DNA from: Actinomycetes bacterium
GTDB taxonomy: Bacteria; Actinomycetota; Actinomycetes; Propionibacteriales; Propionibacteriaceae
Direction: 5' to 3'
DNA: 10,307 bases
Assembly: GCA_023437345.1 (NCBI GenBank)
Contig: JAEZGC010000128.1
Location: 1 to 10,307 of the forward strand
Shown here: positions 6,268-10,307 of the stretch, one piece after another
Layout: every line of letters starts with the position of its first letter
Numbering within the stretch: the stretch's first letter is position 1
Program-made: the position numbers and the translations under genes
Notes under the pieces: model-generated
Told to the model about the DNA's origin: nothing
Databases searched by the model: none
Seen by the model: the letters and a program-made list of their open reading frames with translations, nothing else

Positions 6268-6762
6268 CTAGAGGCGGCGGTCGTCGCGAAGCCCCGGGTC
6301 GACCAGGTCGTCGTCGCGTCGGTCGAGGCGGTCGTCCACCAGGCCGTCGCCCCGCCTGTCGAGGCGCTCGTCGACCGGGTCGGCGACAGGGTCGGCGACC
6401 CGCCGGGGCTGGTCAACCCCTGTGTTCAGGTCGGCGCCATCGGGCACCAGCTCTTCAGCCTCCGCCAACCGCGTCCGGGCTGTCTCCTGGGCACGTTCGG
6501 CCTCGACAGCGCGTTCCTGGGCGATCCGCTCCAGCCGCTCCGCCTCGATCCTGGCGCGCTGCGCCTCGGCCTGTTCGCGGGCGGCCTCCGCCGCCTGCTC
6601 CTTGGCGTGCAGGTCGGCCTGCTGGCCCTCGGCCCGCAACTCGCGGGCCTTCTCCAGTTGCTCCTGCGCCCGGTGTTCGCCGCGGCGCTGCGTCCACATG
6701 ACCAGCCCGACGATCAGCGCGATGACGATGATCGCTATCACTATCCACACCCAGGTATCCAT
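6268..6762 (-). CDS. Membrane-anchored coiled-coil protein, unknown function
   Basis: Protein of 164 aa that I do not recognise beyond its architecture. Residues 4-23 (WVWIVIAIIVIALIVGLVMW) are a single transmembrane helix followed by QRR, so the remainder should lie in the cytoplasm. Residues 28-104 are an uninterrupted Ala/Glu/Arg/Gln-rich helix with heptad character, a long coiled coil. Residues 105-164 are polar and include VADPVADP and a 12-residue tandem repeat (132-143 and 144-155). Similar membrane-plus-coiled-coil proteins are common in actinobacteria next to stress genes, and a scaffold role is only a guess. The ATG at 6762 is preferred over the in-frame GTG at 6771 because AGGAGGGG lies eight bases upstream of the ATG and overlaps the GTG. 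A GGGTAT box and a leader hairpin precede it. Confidence 0.78.
   Translation of the reverse strand: MDTWVWIVIAIIVIALIVGLVMWTQRRGEHRAQEQLEKARELRAEGQQADLHAKEQAAEAAREQAEAQRARIEAERLERIAQERAVEAERAQETARTRLAEAEELVPDGADLNTGVDQPRRVADPVADPVDERLDRRGDGLVDDRLDRRDDDLVDPGLRDDRRL
6298..6369 (-). repeat. 36-bp in-frame tandem duplication in the coiled-coil protein tail
   Basis: Two adjacent 36-bp units (6334-6369 and 6298-6333) encode ERLDRRGDGLVD and DRLDRRDDDLVD, identical at nine of twelve positions. The DNA copies have diverged at several wobble positions, so the duplication is not recent. A second short duplication, VADPVADP, lies just before it. Confidence 0.75.
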
Positions 6763-6781
6763 CGTGGTCACCCCTCCTGAC

Positions 6782-6798
6782 GACCGCTCCGTGCGGTC
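6782..6798 (-). promoter_or_regulatory. Leader hairpin of the coiled-coil protein gene
   Basis: GACCGC (6782-6787) and GCGGTC (6793-6798) form a perfect 6-bp stem with a 5-nt loop, three bases upstream of the Shine-Dalgarno sequence on the minus strand. It begins 14 nt after the GGGTAT box, so it would lie close to the 5' end of the message. Confidence 0.5.
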
Positions 6799-6812
6799 TG
6801 CTTACCTCAGCG

Positions 6813-6818
6813 ATACCC
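6813..6818 (-). promoter_or_regulatory. SigB/SigF-like -10 box ahead of the coiled-coil gene
   Basis: On the minus strand GGGTAT matches the -10 of actinobacterial SigB/SigF-type stress promoters. A GTTT-like -35 is not visible 14-16 bp upstream, so this call rests on the -10 and on its position about 50 bp before the start codon. Confidence 0.35.
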
Positions 6819-6864
6819 AATCTGTGCCGTTACGGCTCAGCGGACGAGGGGGTGGGTCCGGTTA

Positions 6865-7080
6865 TCAGTCGATGTGCGGCTCGCCCGGTCGGACGTAGCC
6901 TTCCGGCACGCGGCCGTCATCGTCTGCCACCCGACGCTCCGCTACCTCCTGGTCCTCTCCCTCGCCGGCGCGATTGCGCGACTCGGCCGCCACGCTCGGC
7001 ATCGGCACCTCGCCACCCTCACCGCGCAGCGACGCCTCGAAGCCGTCCTCGCCGCGGACCGGTTCCTCAAGCTGGCTCAT
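6865..7080 (-). CDS. Small acidic hydrophilic protein, unknown function
   Basis: Protein of 71 aa with no hydrophobic core. It is rich in Glu, Asp, Gly and Arg, contains an EVPMPSVAAESRNR middle segment (24-37) and ends GYVRPGEPHID, followed by tandem stops TGA TAA. It is likely intrinsically disordered and cytosolic; I recognise no family. The gene call is supported by GAGGAGG five bases before the ATG at 7080, by the double stop, and by its own upstream GGGTAA box and palindrome. Small disordered proteins of this kind are often stress- or desiccation-related, which is inference only. It precedes the coiled-coil gene on the same strand with a gap of about 100 bp that holds a separate promoter-like box. 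It is divergent from the GntA-like gene. Confidence 0.7.
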   Translation of the reverse strand: MSQLEEPVRGEDGFEASLRGEGGEVPMPSVAAESRNRAGEGEDQEVAERRVADDDGRVPEGYVRPGEPHID

Positions 7081-7101
7081 GCCCGCCTCCTCTCAGCCGC
7101 C

Positions 7102-7117
7102 CCGGTCGGCCGACCGG
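7102..7117. promoter_or_regulatory. Perfect 16-bp palindrome in the divergent gap
   Basis: CCGGTCGGCCGACCGG is fully self-complementary. On the minus strand it starts 13 nt after the GGGTAA box and ends seven nt before the GAGAGGAGG Shine-Dalgarno stretch of the small acidic protein gene. It could be a repressor operator just downstream of the start point or a 5' RNA hairpin (six pairs around GGCC). Confidence 0.5.
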
Positions 7118-7130
7118 TCGCGTGCTGCCA

Positions 7131-7136
7131 TTACCC
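7131..7136 (-). promoter_or_regulatory. SigB/SigF-like -10 box ahead of the small acidic protein gene
   Basis: GGGTAA on the minus strand matches a SigF-type -10 and lies about 50 bp before the start codon. No GTT-type -35 is seen at the right distance. It faces away from a second GGGTAA on the plus strand, from which it is separated by 20 bp. Confidence 0.3.
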
Positions 7137-7162
7137 GTTCCGCGCAGGCGGATCGGGGGTAA
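7137..7162 (+). promoter_or_regulatory. SigB/SigF-like promoter for the GntA-like gene, leaderless
   Basis: GTTC (7137-7140) and GGGTAA (7157-7162) are separated by 16 bp and resemble the GTTT and GGGTAA elements of stress-sigma promoters. Transcription would start near 7169-7172, at or next to the ATG at 7172. That agrees with the lack of a well-placed Shine-Dalgarno sequence for this gene. Confidence 0.42.
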
Positions 7163-7171
7163 ACGGCACCC

Positions 7172-7888
7172 ATGTCCAGTCCTGCGCTGCCGCTGTCGCG
7201 TGCCACCGAAGAGGAGATCCTGGCGGTCATCACCGCCATGGTCGCCGACCCGCACTATCCATGTGTGGGCGCCAAATCGGTGTTCAACCGGTCCGATGCC
7301 GAAGTCGTCGTGTTCGACGCGCTGGCCGACCCTGACGAGACAGCGCAGCTCCTGAACTGCCTGTCCGACTTCGCGGCCGCGCACCCGCGCCAGGACACCG
7401 ACGACACCGACCAGCGGCTGGCGTCCTTCGTGGCGGTGTTCCGCTCACCAGTGCCCAGCGGCGAGGAGGAGTTCGAGGACCTGCTGTGGCGCCAGTTGGC
7501 GCTCCTGCGGGCCGCCGACGACGCCGATTGGGACGACGAGGTTGCCCAGGACCCGGCCGACCCTCACTTCGGCTTCAGCGCGGCCGGGCGGGCATTCTTC
7601 GTCATCGGCATGCACCCCGCCGCGTCCCGGATGGCGCGGCGCACCCCACTGCCGGTGCTGGTGTTCAACCTTCACGACCAGTTCTCGCGGCTGCGCGCGT
7701 CCGGACGCTACGACCGGGTGCGGGATGTGGTGCGGCGTCGCGACGAGCGCCTGCAGGGGTGCGTGAACCCGATGGCCGCCGACCACGGGACGGCCTCCGA
7801 GGCTCGCCAGTACTCAGGACGGCAGGTGCCGCCCGGCTGGCGGCCGCCCTATGATCTGGGCACCCCTCGAGCGGAAGGACGCCAGTGA
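7172..7888 (+). CDS. GntA-like (YqcI/YcgG family) haem-dependent N-oxygenase
   Basis: Protein of 238 aa, the usual family length, with the YqcI/YcgG motif series. These are PCVGAKS (30-36), ASFVAVFRSP (84-93), EEEFEDLLWRQL (98-109), DPADPHFGFS (127-136), AFFVIGMHPAASRMARR (141-157), VFNLHDQFSRLR (164-175), RRDERLQGCVNPM (189-201), SEARQYSGR (209-217) and a final WRPPY. One characterised member, GntA of guanitoxin biosynthesis, is a haem-dependent N-hydroxylase acting on a cyclic guanidine. His148 and His168 are plausible haem or active-site residues by conservation, not proof. The usual WxCP ending is WRPPY here, so that Cys is replaced. No other guanitoxin genes are in the window, so toxin production is not suggested. 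The stop overlaps the GTG start of the DUF1989 gene by 4 bp (GTGA), implying translational coupling. The enzyme should be cytosolic. Confidence 0.88.
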   Translation: MSSPALPLSRATEEEILAVITAMVADPHYPCVGAKSVFNRSDAEVVVFDALADPDETAQLLNCLSDFAAAHPRQDTDDTDQRLASFVAVFRSPVPSGEEEFEDLLWRQLALLRAADDADWDDEVAQDPADPHFGFSAAGRAFFVIGMHPAASRMARRTPLPVLVFNLHDQFSRLRASGRYDRVRDVVRRRDERLQGCVNPMAADHGTASEARQYSGRQVPPGWRPPYDLGTPRAEGRQ

Positions 7889-8472
7889 ACCGGCTGCAGC
7901 CCCAGACCGGCGTCGGCTTGCGCCTGAAGGCGGGCGACGAACTGCTGGTGGTCGACCCCTCCGGCGGCCAGGTCAGCGACCTGTACGCAGTCGCCGATCC
8001 CGACATCGAGGAATGGCTGTCCAGCGGGCGCACCATCGACTACGCCAACAAGGTGTTCCTCACCACCGGGGACGTGCTGTACTCCAACCGGTCCCGCCCG
8101 ATGTTGACCATCGTGGAGGACACCTGCGGCAGGCACGACTTCACCCTGACCCCGTGCAGCCAGGAGACCTTCGACCTGCTGTACCCCGAGTTCGGTGGCG
8201 CCCCGCACCCCAGCTGCCTGGCCAACCTCCACGGCGGGCTGGCCAGGTTCGGGGTGGGCCTGGACCGGATCGCCACCTCGTTCAACATCTTTATGAACGT
8301 GTGGACCGACCCGGACGGCACCCTGCACATCGACCCGCCGCTGACGCGGGCCGGTGACCGGTTCCGGGTCCGGGCCGAGCAGGACGTGTTCGTGGGGCTC
8401 ACGGCCTGCTCGGCCGAGAAGTCGAACGGCGGGGTCTGCAAGCCGATCGACTACCAGGTCTTCCCCGCCTGA
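7885..8472 (+). CDS. DUF1989 protein (urea-carboxylase-associated / carboxyguanidine-deiminase type)
   Basis: Protein of 195 aa with the DUF1989 pattern: GQVSDLYAV (28-36), IDYANKVFLTTGDVLYSN (51-68), PMLTIVEDTCGRHDF (72-86), HPSCLANL (108-115), FNIFMNVW (133-140), RAEQDVFVGLTACSA (163-177) and NGGVCKP (181-187). Cys81, His84, Cys111, Cys175 and Cys185 are candidate metal ligands or catalytic residues. DUF1989 proteins annotated as urea-carboxylase-associated were shown elsewhere to be subunits of carboxyguanidine deiminase in guanidine use. Those usually occur as two paralogues beside a carboxylase; here there is one copy and no carboxylase, so a different substrate is likely. The GTG at 7885 has GGAAGGA five bases upstream and overlaps the preceding stop. 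The gene converges on the SDR gene with four bases between stops. Confidence 0.88.
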   Translation: MNRLQPQTGVGLRLKAGDELLVVDPSGGQVSDLYAVADPDIEEWLSSGRTIDYANKVFLTTGDVLYSNRSRPMLTIVEDTCGRHDFTLTPCSQETFDLLYPEFGGAPHPSCLANLHGGLARFGVGLDRIATSFNIFMNVWTDPDGTLHIDPPLTRAGDRFRVRAEQDVFVGLTACSAEKSNGGVCKPIDYQVFPA

Positions 8473-8476
8473 CCGC

Positions 8477-9331
8477 TCAGAACACCGGCTTGCCGCCGGT
8501 CACCCCGAGCACGGTGCCGCTGACGTAGCTGGCCTCGTCGCTGGCCAGGAACACGAAGGCGGCCCCTACCTCCACCGGGTGGCCGGCTCGGCCCAGCGGG
8601 GTGTCCGCGCCGAACGACTCCACCTTCTCCGGCTTCATGGTGGCCGGGATCAGCGGCGTCCAGATCGGCCCCGGTGCCACAGCGTTCACCCTGATCCCGC
8701 GTTCGCCCAGCTCGCCGGCCAGGTTGACAGTCAGGTTGTTCAGCGCAGCCTTGGTCGCCGCGTAGTCCAGCAGGTTCGACGACGGGCTGTACGCCTGGAC
8801 CGAGGTCGTGACGATGATGCTGCCGCCGTGCTCGAGGTGCCGCGCGAGGGCCTGCGTGAGCCAGAAGGTGGCGAACACGTTGGTCGCGAAGGTCCGCTGC
8901 AGCTGGTCGGCCGGGAACTCCTCAAGGTTCTCGTAGGCCATCTGGAACGCGGCATTGCACACCAGCACGTCGAGCCCGCCCAACTCGGCCAGCGCCTGCT
9001 CGGCGAGCTCCGCGCACGCTTCCTGGCTGCGCAGGTCGGACGGTAGAAGCACACAGCGCCGACCCGCCTCCTCGACGATCCGGGCGGTCTCCGCGGCGTC
9101 AGCCTCCTCCTGCGGAAGGTAGGCGATCGCCACGTCGGCACCCTCCTTGGCGAACAGGACGGCCACAGCGCGGCCGATGCCCGAGTCGCCGCCGGTGATC
9201 AGCGCCTTCTTGCCGGGCAGCCGGTCGCGTCCCACCCAGCTGGTCCGGCCGTGGTCGGGCTGCGGCGTCAGGTCGGCGACAGTGCCCGGCCACTCCTGCT
9301 GCTGGGCCGGGATGGCGGTCAGGTCCGACAT
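8477..9331 (-). CDS. GSP39-like short-chain dehydrogenase (SDR)
   Basis: Protein of 284 aa with the long N-terminal lead-in (AQQQEWPG…DHG, about 9-40) of the group annotated as general stress protein 39 and its relatives. The classical SDR signature follows: TGGDSGIG cofactor motif (46-53), NAA (126-128), catalytic Ser177 in VTTSVQAY, Tyr190 and Lys194 in DYAATK, and PGPIWTPLIP (220-229). The C-terminus is SGTVLGVTGGKPVF, usual for the group. It should reduce or oxidise a carbonyl/alcohol with NAD(P)(H); the substrate is unknown, and relatives are induced by general stress in Bacillus. The ATG at 9331 has GGAGGAA ideally placed. An alternative GTG at 9352 would overlap the upstream stop as GTGA but lacks that spacing. 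It is the second gene of an operon with the SRPBCC gene (17-bp gap). Confidence 0.92.
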   Translation of the reverse strand: MSDLTAIPAQQQEWPGTVADLTPQPDHGRTSWVGRDRLPGKKALITGGDSGIGRAVAVLFAKEGADVAIAYLPQEEADAAETARIVEEAGRRCVLLPSDLRSQEACAELAEQALAELGGLDVLVCNAAFQMAYENLEEFPADQLQRTFATNVFATFWLTQALARHLEHGGSIIVTTSVQAYSPSSNLLDYAATKAALNNLTVNLAGELGERGIRVNAVAPGPIWTPLIPATMKPEKVESFGADTPLGRAGHPVEVGAAFVFLASDEASYVSGTVLGVTGGKPVF

Positions 9332-9348
9332 CGCTTCCTCCCCGCCAC

Positions 9349-10023
9349 TCACAGGGCCCGCCGCGGACTGTGGGGATCCACGTCCTCACCCGGCAGGTCG
9401 TCGACCAGCGGGTTGAACGGCTCGCGGACCAGACCGGGATCGGCGACGCCGCTCCCGCCGCCCACAGGCGGGTCGGGCTGGCTGACGTCACCGATTCCGG
9501 TGTCGTCCACGGTGCCGGAGTCGTCGCGCGAGGCGGCGGCGTCGGCCACGGTCGGTGTGCCGGCACCGGAGCCTTCATTGATCGCCCCGCGCCAGGCGCC
9601 GGACGCCGAGGCCTGCGCCTCGATGAACTCCTTGAACCGCTCGAGGTCGGCCTCTGCCTGCCGCTCGACAAGGTTCAGCTTGTCGGCCAGGCCCTCAAGG
9701 AGCCCGGTCGGTTCGAACTCAAGCTGCAGGTGGACGCGGGTGCTGCCACCCTCGCTGCTGAACGTCACGGCGCCGGCGTTGGTGGCGCCCTGCTCGGCGG
9801 CCCAGGCCACCTTCTGGTCCGGCACCTGCTCGAGGATGCGGGCTATCCACTGCCGCCGCACCCCGGCGATCTCCGCGACCCACTCCAGGCGGTCGTCGGC
9901 GAGTTGCCGCACCTGCTCGACGCCGTCCATGAAGCGGGGGAACTCCTCGAACTGGGTCCACTGGTTGTAGGCGGTGGTCACCGGGACGTCCACCAGGACT
10001 GACCTGTCTACCTTCGTCGTCAT
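9349..10023 (-). CDS. SRPBCC (polyketide cyclase/dehydrase-like) protein
   Basis: Protein of 224 aa. Residues 1-140 fit an SRPBCC/START-like helix-grip domain of the cyclase/dehydrase type. The strand VDRSVLVDVPVTTAYNQWTQ (5-24) leads to FEEFPRFMDGVEQV (25-38), then a series of strands (WVAEIAG, WIARILE, VAWAAEQGATNAGAVTFSS, TRVHLQLEF) and the long C-terminal helix (about 108-138) that closes the ligand cavity. Residues 141-224 are polar, Gly/Pro/Asp-rich and probably disordered, an extension beyond the domain. Members of this subgroup bind or transport hydrophobic ligands; the ligand is unknown and enzymatic activity is not implied. The ATG at 10023 has GAGGAG seven bases upstream. It is the first gene of an operon with the stress-type SDR and has a GGGTAT promoter-like element, so stress induction is likely. 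Confidence 0.88.
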   Translation of the reverse strand: MTTKVDRSVLVDVPVTTAYNQWTQFEEFPRFMDGVEQVRQLADDRLEWVAEIAGVRRQWIARILEQVPDQKVAWAAEQGATNAGAVTFSSEGGSTRVHLQLEFEPTGLLEGLADKLNLVERQAEADLERFKEFIEAQASASGAWRGAINEGSGAGTPTVADAAASRDDSGTVDDTGIGDVSQPDPPVGGGSGVADPGLVREPFNPLVDDLPGEDVDPHSPRRAL

Positions 10024-10045
10024 GCTTCAACTCCTCGTCGGTCAG

Positions 10046-10068
10046 CGACCGGCGAACTCCACCGGTCG
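10046..10068 (-). promoter_or_regulatory. Leader hairpin of the SRPBCC-SDR operon
   Basis: CGACCGG (10046-10052) and CCGGTCG (10062-10068) form a perfect 7-bp inverted repeat with a 9-nt loop, ten bases upstream of the Shine-Dalgarno sequence on the minus strand and starting 13 nt after the GGGTAT box. Its arms use the same GACCGG/CCGGTC words as the palindrome at 7102-7117. Confidence 0.5.
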
Positions 10069-10081
10069 GTACCCACGCCCC

Positions 10082-10106
10082 ATACCCAGCCGGCCCCGGT
10101 GCTACC
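10082..10106 (-). promoter_or_regulatory. SigB/SigF-like promoter of the SRPBCC-SDR operon
   Basis: On the minus strand GGTAG (10102-10106) and GGGTAT (10082-10087) are 14 bp apart and resemble the GGTTT and GGGTAT elements of stress-sigma promoters. The -10 match is full and the -35 match partial. A second GGGTAC at 10070-10075 is an alternative -10. CCACCGGT (10059-10066) and ACCGGTGG (10104-10111) are inverted around the centre of the -10. Confidence 0.4.
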
Positions 10107-10148
10107 GGTGGTGCTGCGACGGGTCTCGTGGACGGCTGTCCACCTGCG

Positions 10149-10166
10149 GGCGCGGGCCCCCGCGCC
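10149..10166. repeat. Inverted repeat upstream of the USP-like gene
   Basis: GGCGCGGG (10149-10156) and CCCGCGCC (10159-10166) are perfect reverse complements around two bases. They abut the TAGGGT box at 10167 and would fill the spacer of that promoter, a usual place for a repressor or activator site. Confidence 0.4.
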
Positions 10167-10172
10167 TAGGGT
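10167..10172 (+). promoter_or_regulatory. Possible -10 box of the USP-like gene
   Basis: TAGGGT fits the TAnnnT pattern 25 bp before the start codon, leaving room for a short leader with the GGAGG Shine-Dalgarno sequence. No -35 is evident; the spacer is occupied by an inverted repeat. Confidence 0.25.
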
Positions 10173-10197
10173 GAAACCCGACAACGGAGGTTCAGCG

Positions 10198-10307
10198 ATG
10201 CACCATGTGCCCCAGCCGAGCGTGGAGCGGATGGTCCCGGTACCGGGACACCCGATGGTGGTCGGCGTCGTTCCCGGCCAGGACGAACTGGTGGCCCGGA
10301 CGGCGGC
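10198..10307 (+). CDS. Probable universal stress protein, 5' part only
   Basis: The window ends after 36 complete codons, so only the N-terminus is seen. After a lead-in of about 17 residues the sequence reads GHPMVVGVVPGQDELVARTA. The short strand MVVGVV followed by a small loop and a helix rich in small residues is how UspA-type domains begin (usually VVVGVDGS…A). Here the DGS is replaced by PGQ, which I recall from actinobacterial members but cannot verify. The ATG at 10198 has GGAGG seven bases upstream. The gene is divergent from the SRPBCC-SDR operon, which has stress-type features, and this supports a stress role. No stop codon interrupts the frame up to the edge. Confidence 0.6.
   Translation, partial: MHHVPQPSVERMVPVPGHPMVVGVVPGQDELVARTA

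Noticed and set aside
5484..6701. Plus-strand open frame of 405 codons over the permease and beyond
   Set aside because: Arg/Pro/Gly-rich composition and overlap with the permease, whose frame has clear membrane segments, show that it is an out-of-frame shadow.
7081..7171. Guanidine riboswitch ahead of the GntA-like gene
   Set aside because: No ykkC-type conserved core or paired ACGR-loop hairpins are visible, and the promoter appears to leave no leader for one.
7172..8472. Guanitoxin biosynthesis cluster
   Set aside because: Only a GntA-like gene is present. No arginine hydroxylase, cyclase, transaminase, methyltransferase or kinase of that pathway is in the window.
9332..9352. GTG start at 9352 for the SDR gene, overlapping the SRPBCC stop as GTGA
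   Set aside because: The ATG at 9331 has a GGAGGAA at the right distance, and the extra seven residues are not part of the family's usual N-terminus. The overlap remains a possible second start.

Overview
The window reads as chromosomal DNA of a high-GC actinobacterium. The G+C content is high throughout, wobble positions are almost all G or C, GTG starts occur, and the gene families are typical of that phylum: a DUF222/13E12-type HNH protein, an excalibur-domain secreted protein, and GGGTAT/GGGTAA-type -10 boxes. A soil or desiccation-tolerant lineage such as Geodermatophilaceae is a guess from gene content, not something the sequence proves. I find fifteen protein-coding genes, one of them cut by the right edge, and one tRNA.

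Layout. (1) 104-1972, minus strand: a CoA-binding-fold protein followed 15 bp later by a DUF222/HNH protein. The leader of the first gene contains a long inverted repeat that covers its Shine-Dalgarno sequence. (2) 2130-2260, plus strand: tRNA-Pro(GGG) and a strong hairpin terminator, which may also serve the converging cupin gene (2284-2616, minus). (3) 2872-4116, minus strand: an excalibur-domain exported protein and a membrane-anchored DUF4230-like protein. (4) 4312-4803, plus strand: a putative molybdenum-carrier (YpsA-like) protein, converging with a small thioredoxin-fold protein (4873-5208, minus). That gene is divergent from an AEC-family permease (5287-6231, plus). (5) 6268-7080, minus strand: a membrane-anchored coiled-coil protein and a small acidic hydrophilic protein. 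These diverge from (6) 7172-8472, plus strand: a translationally coupled pair, a GntA-like (YqcI/YcgG) haem-dependent N-oxygenase and a DUF1989 metalloprotein of the carboxyguanidine-deiminase/urea-carboxylase-associated family. (7) 8477-10023, minus strand: an SRPBCC protein and a GSP39-like short-chain dehydrogenase in one operon, divergent from a probable universal stress protein that runs off the right edge.

How the parts fit. The right half looks like a general-stress region. GGGTAT/GGGTAA hexamers, like the -10 of SigB/SigF-type sigma factors, lie upstream of the coiled-coil protein, the small acidic protein, the GntA-like gene and the SRPBCC-SDR operon. At the three minus-strand units, a short inverted repeat with GACCG/CGGTC arms begins 13-14 nt after the -10, ahead of a good Shine-Dalgarno sequence. 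The GntA-like gene instead seems to be transcribed without a leader. The most interesting biochemical unit is the GntA-DUF1989 pair. I infer that it oxidises and then hydrolyses a guanidino or related amino compound, but the substrate cannot be read from the sequence.
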